Positions 8,346 to 16,796 of a DNA stretch of 43,561 bases are shown here, one piece after another. Under the pieces are notes generated by a model. It was not told the DNA's origin. It was given only the letters and a program-made list of their open reading frames with translations, and did no database searches. The DNA comes from an uncultured Alistipes sp. Its GTDB lineage: Bacteria > Bacteroidota > Bacteroidia > Bacteroidales > Rikenellaceae. Numbering within the stretch: position 1 is the stretch's first letter; the number at the start of each line of letters is the position of its first letter. Location of the stretch: assembly GCA_947178455.1 (NCBI GenBank), contig CAMWYI010000002.1, positions 1-43,561 on the forward strand, given 5' to 3'. The position numbers were made by a program, and so were the translations under genes.

Positions 8346-9671
8346 ATGACAGACGAATTGATGTCGGAGGTGAAAGTGACGCCCGATGTAGGTTCCTACA
8401 TTACCGTCATGGGCGTCGGCGGAGCCGGAGGCAATGCCGTGAACCACATGTGGGAGCTGGGAATCCACGGCGTGAACTTCATGGTCTGCAACACCGACCA
8501 GCAGGCACTCGACCAAAGCCCCGTGCCCACGAAAATCTGTCTGGGCAAAAAGGGGCTCGGCGCAGGCAACGTCCCCGAAAACGGACGCGCGGCCGCCGTC
8601 GAATCGCTGCCCGAAATCCGGGCCCGACTGGAAGAGACCGGTACGAAGATGATTTTCATCACGGCCGGAATGGGCGGCGGCACGGGTACGGGCGCTTCGC
8701 CGGTCATCGCCAAACTGGCCCGCGAAATGGGGCTGCTGACCGTGGCTATCGTCACGTCGCCGCTGGCCGTCGAGGGACTGATTCGTTACGACCAAGCCCT
8801 GCGCGGCATCGAGGAGCTGCGCAAGCACATCGACGCCGTACTCATCATCAACAACGACAGCATACTGGAAATCTACGGCGACCTTTCGTTGGGCGATGCG
8901 TTCCGCAAGGCCGACGACATCTTGGCTTCGGCCGCCAAAGGCATCTCCGAAATCATCACGGTCAAGAGCGATTTGGTCAACGTCGACTTCGCCGATGTGT
9001 CAAACGTCATGCACAATCAGGGCCGCATCCACATGGCCGTCGCGACGGCCGACGGCGAAAACCGTGCGAAAAAAGCGGCCGAGGCGTCGCTGCATTCGCC
9101 GCTGCTCGACCACAACCAAATCGCGGGTGCGAAAAACATTCTGCTGCATATCTCCGTCGCCAACCCCAGCGAACTGAAAGCGTCGGAGGTCATGTCGATT
9201 TTGGAATACATCCAGTCGCACGCCACCGTCAAAGACGGCAACGGCGTGATACACAACGCCAACGTCATTTGGGGTACGAGCCAAAACCCGAAACTGGGCG
9301 ACGCTATCCAGCTGATGATCGTAGCGACGGGTTTCGACGAAGATCCGGCCCAGCCTATCGCGCCGACGAACCGCAAAATCATCGCGCCGGCCGAATCGGA
9401 GGCCGCCCCGATGGTCGACGTACCCAATCCGCTGGAACCCAAGAAACAACGCCCCATCGTTCCGTTCCAGACGGAGCCTATCGTGCTGGGCCAGAAATCG
9501 ACCCGCTACAAGGACATCAACCGCGTGAAATCCACGCCCGCCTACCAGACGCGCAACTCGAAATTCGTCGTCCAAGTGCCGGGCACCCAGAAAGAGACCA
9601 TGCAGGAAGCCCCCGACGAACCCCAAAAGAAATCCGCCGACGAATCGCAGCTTCCCTTTATGTCGAACTAA
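8346..9671 (+). CDS. ftsZ: FtsZ, tubulin-like cell division GTPase
   Basis: FtsZ polymerises with GTP into the cytokinetic ring. The 441-residue protein has the nucleotide loop GVGGAGGNAVNHM at 23-35, the tubulin signature GMGGGTGTGASPVIA at 108-122, the guanine-binding DQALRGIEELRKH region, and the T7 synergy loop NVDFADVSNVM carrying the catalytic Asp. Residues from about 330 on form a variable linker. The C terminus ends ESQLPFMSN, a short and divergent version of the conserved FtsZ peptide that usually binds FtsA. The ATG at 8346 gives an N-terminal extension of about 18 residues before the first strand. It is the last gene of the murG-ftsZ run; gldE starts 9 bp later. Confidence 0.97.
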   Translation: MTDELMSEVKVTPDVGSYITVMGVGGAGGNAVNHMWELGIHGVNFMVCNTDQQALDQSPVPTKICLGKKGLGAGNVPENGRAAAVESLPEIRARLEETGTKMIFITAGMGGGTGTGASPVIAKLAREMGLLTVAIVTSPLAVEGLIRYDQALRGIEELRKHIDAVLIINNDSILEIYGDLSLGDAFRKADDILASAAKGISEIITVKSDLVNVDFADVSNVMHNQGRIHMAVATADGENRAKKAAEASLHSPLLDHNQIAGAKNILLHISVANPSELKASEVMSILEYIQSHATVKDGNGVIHNANVIWGTSQNPKLGDAIQLMIVATGFDEDPAQPIAPTNRKIIAPAESEAAPMVDVPNPLEPKKQRPIVPFQTEPIVLGQKSTRYKDINRVKSTPAYQTRNSKFVVQVPGTQKETMQEAPDEPQKKSADESQLPFMSN

Positions 9672-9680
9672 TCCGCCGCA

Positions 9681-10964
9681 GTGTTGGAAGATACGACCCA
9701 TTGGATTGTCTGTCACGATTTTACGGCCCACTTGGCCGTATTGTGCGCCGTATCGTTCGTGTTGCTTTGCGTTTCGGCATTAGTTTCGGGAGCCGAAACC
9801 TCGTTTTTCTCTCTCACGCACAACGACGTACACCGGCTCAAACAGATGCAGACCAAAGCCGCCGACGCCGTATTGCGGTTGTTGAGCAACGTCGATTTAC
9901 TGCTGGCCACGATTCTCGTAATCAACAATCTGGTAAACATCTGCATCGTCATCCTCACGGCCAACATCATCGACACGCTGTTCTCGTTCGCGCGGTTCGA
10001 GTTTCTGTTCAAGACGGTGCTCGTCACCTTCCTGCTGCTGCTTTTCGGTGAGATTCTGCCCAAAGTGTTCGCCCAAACCGCGCCGCTGCGCTTCGCCTCG
10101 TTCGTAGCACGGCCGCTGCTGCTGTTCCGCAGCATCTGCTACCCGCTCTCCTATATCTTGGTGCACACCAGTAGCCGCATCAGCGAAAAAGCCGCGCACA
10201 AAAGCGAAATCTCGCTCGACGAACTGGCCGATGCGGTGGATATGACGCGCAACGCCACGCCCGAAGAGCGGGTGATGCTCTCGGGAATCGTCAATTTCGT
10301 GAACACCGAAGTGCAGGAAATCATGAAACCGCGCGTCGACATCACGGCCCTCGAACTGACCGACGGATACGAAACCGTCAAGCGGACGATTATCGAATCG
10401 GGCTTCTCGCGCATACCGGTCTACGAAGAGGACATGGACAACATCCGCGGCACGCTCTACGTCAAAGACCTGATGCCCTATATCACGCACGGCAACGAAT
10501 TCGGCTGGCAGAAACTCGTCCGCAAGCCCTATTTCGTACCGGAACACAAGAAAATCAACGACTTGCTGGCCGACTTCCAGTCGAACAAGGTGCACATGGC
10601 CATCGTGGTCGACGAATACGGTTCGACGCTGGGGCTGGTTTCGCTCGAAGACATCATCGAGGAAATCGTGGGCGAAATCTCGGACGAAAGCGACAACGAC
10701 GAAAAACTCTACACGCGGCTCACGGCCAAATGCTATCTGTTCGAGGGCAAAACCCACATCGGCGACTTCGAGCGGATTCTGTCGCTCGACGAAGACACGT
10801 TTTCGGACGTACGCGGCGAGGCCGAAACCCTCGCGGGCATGATGCTGGAACTGAAACGCGACTTTCCGCGCAAGGGCGACACGTTCTCCTCGCACGGCAT
10901 CCGGTTCACGGTCGAGGAGATGGAGGGACACCGCATCGACAAAATCCGCATCAACCTGCCATGA
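9681..10964 (+). CDS. gldE: GldE-type CNNM/CBS/CorC-domain membrane protein
   Basis: A 427-residue member of the hemolysin C/CorC-like transporter family; the Bacteroidota branch is called GldE after a gliding-motility-associated paralogue, although most gut members do not glide. Residues 10-165 form the CNNM (DUF21) membrane domain with four hydrophobic helices, including SALVSGAETSFFSLT and FGEILPKVFAQTAP. A pair of CBS domains spans about 205-335 (SRIPVYEEDMDNIRGTLYV; VVDEYGSTLGLVSLEDI) and a CorC_HlyC domain closes the protein. Start is GTG at 9681, 9 bp after ftsZ; a TTG at 9684 is the next option. The stop overlaps the PPTase start by ATGA. A role in divalent-cation transport is inferred from the family only. 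Confidence 0.9.
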   Translation: MLEDTTHWIVCHDFTAHLAVLCAVSFVLLCVSALVSGAETSFFSLTHNDVHRLKQMQTKAADAVLRLLSNVDLLLATILVINNLVNICIVILTANIIDTLFSFARFEFLFKTVLVTFLLLLFGEILPKVFAQTAPLRFASFVARPLLLFRSICYPLSYILVHTSSRISEKAAHKSEISLDELADAVDMTRNATPEERVMLSGIVNFVNTEVQEIMKPRVDITALELTDGYETVKRTIIESGFSRIPVYEEDMDNIRGTLYVKDLMPYITHGNEFGWQKLVRKPYFVPEHKKINDLLADFQSNKVHMAIVVDEYGSTLGLVSLEDIIEEIVGEISDESDNDEKLYTRLTAKCYLFEGKTHIGDFERILSLDEDTFSDVRGEAETLAGMMLELKRDFPRKGDTFSSHGIRFTVEEMEGHRIDKIRINLP

Positions 10965-11644
10965 AACGGCTGATTGTCGAGCTGCCGCTCGCGTTCGACG
11001 AGGCTGCCGAGTGGGCCACCGATGACGAACGGGCGATTGCTGGCGGATTCGCGCCTGCACGCGCACGCGAATATCTGGCTTGGCGGGCTGTCGTCCGGCG
11101 CGAAATCGGCCGCGACGCCGCTATCGCCTACAACGCCGCAGGGGCTCCCATGCTGACAAATTATCCGCTGCATCTTTCGGTTTCGCATTGTCGGGGAGGG
11201 GCTGCCGATTCTCGGAAGCCGTCCAACGGTTCGGGACGGGTGGCTGTCGCCATTTCGGACGCACCCTGCGCCGTCGACATCGAGCCCGTCACCCGCAATT
11301 TTCGGCGTGCGATGCCCCGCTACCTCTCTCCTGCCGAACAACAATTCTCAGAAAATCCGCTTTTTCCGGCCGTCGCTTGGTGCGCCAAAGAGACCTTATT
11401 CAAGTATGCCGCAAGCACAACGGGCCGCTCGCTCGACCTGCTGCGCGACCTGCACATCGACCGCGTGCAGTTTTCCCAAAGCACGCCCCACGATACACCC
11501 TGCGGTACACCCTGCGGTACACCCTGCGGCATCCCTGAAAACATCCCCCGCGGCACGCTTTTCGCCCATATTCTGAACGAAAAACCGATTGTCCTGCGCT
11601 TCTACGAATACGAAGGTTTCGCAGTCGTTTGCTTGTTCGAGTAA
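10961..11644 (+). CDS. 4'-phosphopantetheinyl transferase superfamily protein
   Basis: A 227-residue Sfp/AcpS-superfamily enzyme expected to transfer phosphopantetheine from CoA to a carrier-protein serine. The signature is present: AVDIEP at 104-109 (Asp106 and Glu108 as Mg ligands) and WCAKETLFKY at 140-149 (Glu144, Lys148). The start overlaps the gldE stop (ATGA), the usual Bacteroidota arrangement. An open frame continues upstream into gldE, but MKRLIVELPLAFDE is the natural start. Oddities: about 14 residues (AADSRKPSNGSGR region, 80-93) sit between the SVSHC motif and the AVAIS strand, and three perfect 12-bp repeats at 11494-11529 encode a TPCGTPCGTPCG loop (179-190), bringing three cysteines outside the conserved fold. 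Confidence 0.88.
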   Translation: MKRLIVELPLAFDEAAEWATDDERAIAGGFAPARAREYLAWRAVVRREIGRDAAIAYNAAGAPMLTNYPLHLSVSHCRGGAADSRKPSNGSGRVAVAISDAPCAVDIEPVTRNFRRAMPRYLSPAEQQFSENPLFPAVAWCAKETLFKYAASTTGRSLDLLRDLHIDRVQFSQSTPHDTPCGTPCGTPCGIPENIPRGTLFAHILNEKPIVLRFYEYEGFAVVCLFE

Positions 11645-11673
11645 ATCGGGAGCAGAGGTTTTTGGCGGATTAT

Positions 11674-11704
11674 TTTGGTTTTTCGGAATTACTGCGTATA
11701 TTTG
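11674..11704 (+). promoter_or_regulatory. Bacteroidota-type promoter for tRNA-Cys
   Basis: The -33 element TTTG (11674-11677) is followed by exactly 19 bp and the -7 element TATATTTG (11697-11704), a full match to TAnnTTTG. It lies about 90 bp before the tRNA and just after the PPTase stop. The same 19-bp spacing occurs in the promoter at 39321-39351. Confidence 0.75.
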
Positions 11705-11793
11705 CAACCTCCGACGGAGCATTTCTCGCACTCCTCATCCTCTTACGAGCGATTTTTCGACGGTCGGGAGGGGGCAAGAAACGAAACATTCAG

Positions 11794-11864
11794 GGTCTGA
11801 TGGCCGAGCGGTTAGGCAAAGGTCTGCAAAACCTTGTACAGCGGTTCGATTCCGCTTCAGACCT
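11794..11864 (+). tRNA. tRNA-Cys (GCA anticodon)
   Basis: The 71-nt cloverleaf has the acceptor stem GGTCTGA (11794-11800) pairing with TCAGACC (11857-11863), and discriminator T at 11864, the U73 expected for tRNA-Cys. The anticodon arm is AAGGT-CTGCAAA-ACCTT with anticodon GCA at 11824-11826. The T arm is GCGG-TTCGATT-CCGC. CCA is not encoded. The 3' end from 11851 is repeated 12,460 bp to the right, marking it as an integration target; the gene itself remains intact. Confidence 0.97.
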
Positions 11865-11882
11865 CACCGAAACAGCGTTACA
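11851..11882. repeat. Left attachment site (att direct repeat, tRNA-Cys 3' end)
   Basis: The 17 bp tccgcttcagacctcac (11851-11867) are identical to 24311-24327. After one mismatch (C at 11868, A at 24328) another 14 identical bases, gaaacagcgttaca, follow. The repeat starts in the T arm and runs through the acceptor stem into the terminator stem. Confidence 0.9.
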
Positions 11883-11901
11883 GGAATTTGTAACGCTGTT
11901 T
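11870..11901 (+). terminator. Hairpin after tRNA-Cys, poor T tract
   Basis: A perfect 12-bp stem, AAACAGCGTTAC / GTAACGCTGTTT, encloses an 8-nt loop. It is followed by CCTTTTGAA rather than a run of T, so it is a weak-looking intrinsic terminator. The first arm belongs to the att repeat; the second arm and loop differ from the copy at 24330-24363. Confidence 0.6.
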
Positions 11902-11910
11902 CCTTTTGAA

Positions 11911-11930
11911 TTTGTACGGTATTTGTACGG
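11911..11930. repeat. Left pair of TTTGTACGG motifs (candidate integrase arm sites)
   Basis: TTTGTACGG occurs at 11911-11919 and 11922-11930, two direct copies 11 bp apart. The same doublet with the same spacing and orientation lies near the right end at 24173-24192. Tyrosine integrases of such elements bind paired direct repeats flanking the core; this role is inferred. Apart from this, 11902-11998 holds nothing recognised. Confidence 0.6.
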
Positions 11931-11998
11931 CAATTGCTATCAGGAGATCAATCCCTAAATAAATCAAAGCAATAGGCATGTGTTGAAAGACATCATAT

Positions 11999-13780
11999 TC
12001 ATCCTAACAGTTTTTCCTCTATTAAGTCTAATATTGAACCGATCTCTGTATCAACATTATCAATGTTCATATAGTTGATTAATTTATAATATTCACCTTT
12101 TCGCATCGGATACGGAAATTTCGAAATTTGGACAAAATTATCCATTAAAATATCTAAGAAACGGCTCATCTTTTTATTGCTTGTAAAAGAGTCCCAAAAT
12201 AATTTTTGAGTTTCTGGAGTTGCCCTTATAAAAGTCTTGTACTTTTCTTCATCACCATCAAATAAAAAATCCGTTATTGCGTTCTGCTTAGATTTCATAT
12301 ACATTTGATAATATATATTATCCACACCGTCAAGATATTGCATAAAAAATTGATCGACAACATCCAATGTTATGAAATAATTTTCAATTTCATACTTTTT
12401 CCATTTGCAAATTGTTAAATCTTCGGGATATCCATCTACTTTGATGCATTTTGCATCAGAATCAAACACTCCAACACCTATAAAATCAGGAATTAGTTTT
12501 TTTATTGCTGTAAAATGTTGAACAAAAATAGTGTTATAGTATCCTTCCTTTCTATCAACAATATTTTCAATATCGTTGTCGGCTACTGGATTCTGAATAT
12601 AATAATAGTTTAGGTCTCCTTCCAACACAGCTAATGCTTTATCTTTACCTAACAATTTCGCAAATGCTTTCAATATAGATATATCTGTTGAGCCTTCAAC
12701 ATATAATATATTGTGAGTGATAGATGCTTTATAATAATGCTCTACCCCAAACTCTTTCAAAAGAGGTTTAACTTCTTTATTTTTATCCGATATGATTTTG
12801 GCTTCGCCGTCTAAAATCATTGCAATACTATTGTCAACAGCCTCATTTAATACCACTTCACTGTGTGTGGCAATAACTAATTGAATATCATTCTGACTTG
12901 CAACATCATTTATGAGCGCATAAACTGTTTTCTGTTTAATAATTTCCAAATGGGCATCCGGTTCATCCACAAGTATGACAGACGATTTGTGAGAATACAT
13001 ATATGACAGCAACAACAATATTTGGAGCGCACCTCGACCTGCGGAAGCAATATCAAGAGTTTTTTTGTTATCACGATGTTTATATGATAAATCCAACACT
13101 CCTTTGGCTGCATTGAATTGGGGTTGCTGAATATGCATGCCAAATAATTTTTCCATCCACTTTACAATCTCAGTCCAATTATCGGAGTTTTCGGTTGATA
13201 TATTAAAGCAGAGATTTCTCAATACCTCTGAAGTCATACCTTGCCCCATTAGAAAGTTTACGCGTTCCGGTTGATGTCGAACTTCTTCGATAGCAATACC
13301 TGACATGGAATATAATAAATTAACAGGTAGTTGCGTAGCTTTGTCAAGAACATTGCTATCCTCAATTAATACCCCAGTAGGCTTGCAATATATCATCTCT
13401 GAGCTTTGCTGAGTAAACTCAATAGGACAATCATATACTACATTATTTATCAATAAACCTAAAGTAATTGTCACGGGGATAAGTTCCGTGCTACCTTTAC
13501 GCACTTCACTGTTGTTCCATAGAAAACGGGCATTCTGAACTGGTAGTTGATAAAGATTTAACCTATTGATAGGTACCCCATATCTAATACGCCCTTTGGA
13601 TTTTCCCTTCGAAATATGCCAAGTTTTGATACCCAACGACCACAACGCAAAGGCTTGCAGTATAGATGTCTTACCAGCATTATTAGGGCCAATTAATACA
13701 GTAGGGTTTGTGAGATTTATTTTGATATTCTTCCCAAATATCTTAAAATTTTCAATAGCAATGTATGTTACTCGTATCAT
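11999..13780 (-). CDS. OLD-like ATPase fused to a Toprim nuclease domain
   Basis: A 593-residue protein of the overcoming-lysogenization-defect (OLD) type, or a close relative such as a fused ATPase-DUF4435 protein. Its ABC-type ATPase has Walker A GPNNAGKTS (31-39), a signature loop SAGRGALQILLLLSY (246-260), Walker B SVILVDEPDAHLE (267-279) and H-loop IATHSE (303-308). The C-terminal half is Toprim-like: NILYVEGSTD with Glu362, then GVFDSDAK with Asp440 and Asp442, and a WKKYEIENYF motif (460-469). Such proteins act as nucleases in anti-phage defence (OLD, Gabija GajA, PARIS families). No GajB-like helicase is beside it. It lies 79 bp downstream of the Type IIL enzyme on the same strand, so co-transcription is likely. 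Its very AT-rich sequence differs from the neighbours, suggesting separate acquisition. Confidence 0.82.
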   Translation of the reverse strand: MIRVTYIAIENFKIFGKNIKINLTNPTVLIGPNNAGKTSILQAFALWSLGIKTWHISKGKSKGRIRYGVPINRLNLYQLPVQNARFLWNNSEVRKGSTELIPVTITLGLLINNVVYDCPIEFTQQSSEMIYCKPTGVLIEDSNVLDKATQLPVNLLYSMSGIAIEEVRHQPERVNFLMGQGMTSEVLRNLCFNISTENSDNWTEIVKWMEKLFGMHIQQPQFNAAKGVLDLSYKHRDNKKTLDIASAGRGALQILLLLSYMYSHKSSVILVDEPDAHLEIIKQKTVYALINDVASQNDIQLVIATHSEVVLNEAVDNSIAMILDGEAKIISDKNKEVKPLLKEFGVEHYYKASITHNILYVEGSTDISILKAFAKLLGKDKALAVLEGDLNYYYIQNPVADNDIENIVDRKEGYYNTIFVQHFTAIKKLIPDFIGVGVFDSDAKCIKVDGYPEDLTICKWKKYEIENYFITLDVVDQFFMQYLDGVDNIYYQMYMKSKQNAITDFLFDGDEEKYKTFIRATPETQKLFWDSFTSNKKMSRFLDILMDNFVQISKFPYPMRKGEYYKLINYMNIDNVDTEIGSILDLIEEKLLG

Positions 13781-13859
13781 AATTATAATTACATTATTCG
13801 TTTAACTTAGCATTCGTTTTTGAAATCTCCATCTATTTTTCAATGCCGGTTTCTAAAAT

Positions 13860-16634
13860 TCAATTAGTAAGTTTCTGATAGCATTGCAGGAGAAGGGTGA
13901 CAATTTGGCTTTCGTCGAGATTTTTGTCGAAACCGTAAGCTTCCATTACTGCGGCATCATTAGCACGGTGCGCTTTCAACAACTCCGGAAACAGTATCAT
14001 TTTACCGTACATGTCGGCCAAAGTTGCGTCCGGATATTTTTCGCGGGCATTCAATATCGCCTGTGCCGTCTGTTCTATTTTCTCCGTCTGCTCCGGTGTA
14101 ACTGCGGGCCAAGGGAAATTGTTATAAACGATATCCTTTGAATAACGGTAGTCGCTTTTTAATCGTCCGCAAACAACCCGTGTCCACGCATTATGAACCG
14201 AGGAAATCAATACGCCGAAATGATATAATGTGGCATCAGGAATAAGATGCGCTGAATCACTGCACAAAACATTTGGCGCCATAAAGCCAATGGGGACATA
14301 TGCTCTTTTCTCCGATGATACTCTCGGTATTAGCAGATAATTCTTTTTGGGCATATTTTCAACATGAAAACGAAGAGGTCGTTCTGCCAATTTAACTGTT
14401 CCGGCACTCTTGCTTGCCAAACGAAACTTCTGTACCGCATTTACCCGCTTCATACATTCGGGCAATTTCAACAACTCTACCGGATTCGCATCGCCGAGCC
14501 ACAGACACCAGCGCGGACGGCAGTTGATAAATTCATCCGAACCATACCAATGCTTAAAGAATTTTTCGGATGCCGGTTCTTTGCGAACAAACACCTCTTT
14601 TTCCTCATCGCTGAACAGATAAAATCCTCCGTCGATAGGTTTGTTTCCGATACCTATCTCCGGAATATCGCATAATGCCCGTGAACGACTCTCGACGAAG
14701 ATATTTTCACCGGCAATCAAATAGCCGTTGATATTAGCAACCTCACGTATAGTATCGCAGTCGTAAAGTTTGCGTTTGTTTTTGGATGTACTCATCGAAA
14801 ATCCGACTATTACGCAATGTACATGCGCCTTTTGGCTGGCTTCACTATCCCAGATAAACGTTCGCCATGCAAAATCGATATGCACCCCCGACTCCATCAG
14901 CGGTTTCCATAGATTGGCGACCTGCTCACCCTGCGTGACGGAATTCGTGGATACAAGCGCAACCTGAATAGCCGGATTCTTCGACATCAGTTCCTGCGAT
15001 TTTTTGTACCAACCTGCGACATAATCTAAATTACCGACATTTTTCCACTTTGTACCGAAGATAGTCTGCAAATCATCTTTCTGTTCTCCCGACATAATAC
15101 GGGCTCCGACAAAAGGTGGATTTCCCATGATATAATTCAACTCGTCGGCAGGAACTACCTCATTCCAATCCATGCGCAGAGCATTGCCCTCGCGGATATT
15201 GGTGTAGGTTTTCAATGGTAGTGGGTCGAGGTTGAAGCCGACAATTTCGTCGGTTTCTTGCATCATCTGCGATTCGGCAATCCATAATGCTGTTTGCGCA
15301 ACTGAGCAGGCAAAATCATTAATCTCGATGCCGTAGAATTGGTTGATAGATAATTTTATAGGGTTAGTAATACCTCCCATAAGGCGATCTGCTCCGTATA
15401 GAATACGGAGCACCTCATTTTCAAGTTTTCGCAGCGAGGTATAAGATTCCGTAAGGAAATTGCCTGAACCGCATGCAGGATCGAGAAATTTGAGAGATGC
15501 CAGTTTATTCTGGAATACGAGGGCCTTTTCACGTTTGATCTTGGCCACGGACAACGCTTTCACGGCTGCAAGTTCGGCCTTTAACTCGTCGAGGAAAAGC
15601 GGATCGATGACTTTGTGGATATTCTCAATGGAGGTATAGTGCATACCACCCTTACGGCGTGTCTCAGGATTCAGCGTCGATTCAAAAACAGCACCGAAGA
15701 TAGTCGGCGAAATCTCCGACCAATCGAAATCATCACTGGCACGTTGCAGAATCAAGGTACGGATTTCGTCGTTAATACGCGGAATCTCTATATCTCCGGA
15801 AAACAGACCTCCGTTGACATAGGGAAATGCCGCCAATGCTTCGTCCATGTATTCATCCCTATCTTCGGGGCGCATATCGAGTACCTGAAACAATTCAATC
15901 AACTTGCCGCGAAACTCCGAAGCCGGAAATCTCACCATATAGTCATGGAACATATTCTTGGCCCCGAAAATGCCTGCATCCTCGGCATAAAGACAGAATA
16001 CCAACCGAACACACAGTTTATTCAGCGATTTTTGGCTTTCGGGACTATCGGGATTCTTGTATTCGCGCAGAATCTTATCATAAAGCACACCGACAATCTC
16101 ACCCGCCTGTATACTAACCTCCAATTCTTTTTTGATGTGTTGCTGCGTATCGTCGACAAGGAATGCCAGTCGCATGTACTCTTTTTCAAGATCGGCTAAC
16201 CGGATTATTTCAGGAGCGGCATTCGGATGCTCCATATCGTGAACCTCGAAAGTCGTGAAGTTGCAAACTACAATCCAGCGCGGGTATTCCGATACCGGCA
16301 ATCCTGCAGCATAGCGGCGAGCCTGTTGATACGGTGTGAGCATTGCGCCATCCGATTGTTTTGCTTTCATCGTCAAATCTACATGAGAACTTTTTTGCTC
16401 AATCAACACTTTGGTCGTCGAGATATAAGCATCAATAAAGTCGGAGCCTTTCTCTTTCGTAATAGTCTTAACAGGCAACTCAAATTCAATAATAGAGGAG
16501 GGATTTTGAATACCAAAGACATTTTGCAACAAGTCGAACCAAAATTTTTGGCTTTGCCCTTTCTCATAACCTTTATCTATCCATTGAGCAGCAAATTCTT
16601 TTGCAGCTTTCTTCCGTTGTAAGTCAATCCCCAT
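13860..16634 (-). CDS. MmeI-like Type IIL restriction-modification enzyme (single-chain nuclease/methyltransferase)
   Basis: The 924-residue length matches MmeI (about 919). Order of domains: an N-terminal PD-(D/E)xK-type nuclease with Asp68...Glu79-Gln-Lys81 (in FIDAYISTTKVLIEQK), a helical spacer (about 180-330), a gamma-class N6-adenine methyltransferase with SAM motif LDPACGSGNF (384-393) and catalytic NPPF (505-508), then a target-recognition region and C-terminal helices. In this family one polypeptide methylates one strand and cuts about 20 bp from the site, so no separate endonuclease is needed. It is the first cargo gene after the mobilization module and precedes the OLD-like gene. 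An orphan methyltransferase with a dead nuclease domain is the alternative, but the D...ExK residues are in place. Confidence 0.85.
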   Translation of the reverse strand: MGIDLQRKKAAKEFAAQWIDKGYEKGQSQKFWFDLLQNVFGIQNPSSIIEFELPVKTITKEKGSDFIDAYISTTKVLIEQKSSHVDLTMKAKQSDGAMLTPYQQARRYAAGLPVSEYPRWIVVCNFTTFEVHDMEHPNAAPEIIRLADLEKEYMRLAFLVDDTQQHIKKELEVSIQAGEIVGVLYDKILREYKNPDSPESQKSLNKLCVRLVFCLYAEDAGIFGAKNMFHDYMVRFPASEFRGKLIELFQVLDMRPEDRDEYMDEALAAFPYVNGGLFSGDIEIPRINDEIRTLILQRASDDFDWSEISPTIFGAVFESTLNPETRRKGGMHYTSIENIHKVIDPLFLDELKAELAAVKALSVAKIKREKALVFQNKLASLKFLDPACGSGNFLTESYTSLRKLENEVLRILYGADRLMGGITNPIKLSINQFYGIEINDFACSVAQTALWIAESQMMQETDEIVGFNLDPLPLKTYTNIREGNALRMDWNEVVPADELNYIMGNPPFVGARIMSGEQKDDLQTIFGTKWKNVGNLDYVAGWYKKSQELMSKNPAIQVALVSTNSVTQGEQVANLWKPLMESGVHIDFAWRTFIWDSEASQKAHVHCVIVGFSMSTSKNKRKLYDCDTIREVANINGYLIAGENIFVESRSRALCDIPEIGIGNKPIDGGFYLFSDEEKEVFVRKEPASEKFFKHWYGSDEFINCRPRWCLWLGDANPVELLKLPECMKRVNAVQKFRLASKSAGTVKLAERPLRFHVENMPKKNYLLIPRVSSEKRAYVPIGFMAPNVLCSDSAHLIPDATLYHFGVLISSVHNAWTRVVCGRLKSDYRYSKDIVYNNFPWPAVTPEQTEKIEQTAQAILNAREKYPDATLADMYGKMILFPELLKAHRANDAAVMEAYGFDKNLDESQIVTLLLQCYQKLTN

Positions 16635-16749
16635 GATTAAATACTTATAGCAATCGTTGAACTATACCGAATTCAAAATCTCTTTCCAAAATGCAATACG
16701 GTGTATCGTTTGTAAAGATAAGGAGAATTTAATAGTAATAAAAATAAAA

Positions 16750-16796
16750 CAGTTAGTTACTTTTGTTATAATCCCAATTGGCAGTTAGTTACTTTT
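16750..16796. repeat. 15-bp direct repeat at the mobilization/cargo junction
   Basis: CAGTTAGTTACTTTT occurs at 16750-16764 and 16782-16796. The second copy includes the stop codon of the coiled-coil membrane gene; the first lies in the 150-bp gap before the Type IIL gene. It may be a small duplication left by cargo insertion. Confidence 0.55.

Noticed and set aside
11494-11529. 12-bp tandem repeat as a mobile-element scar or CRISPR
   Set aside because: Only three short in-frame units without spacers inside an intact gene.
11999-13780. OLD-like gene as a Gabija system
   Set aside because: GajA needs a neighbouring UvrD-like GajB helicase; the only neighbour is the Type IIL enzyme.
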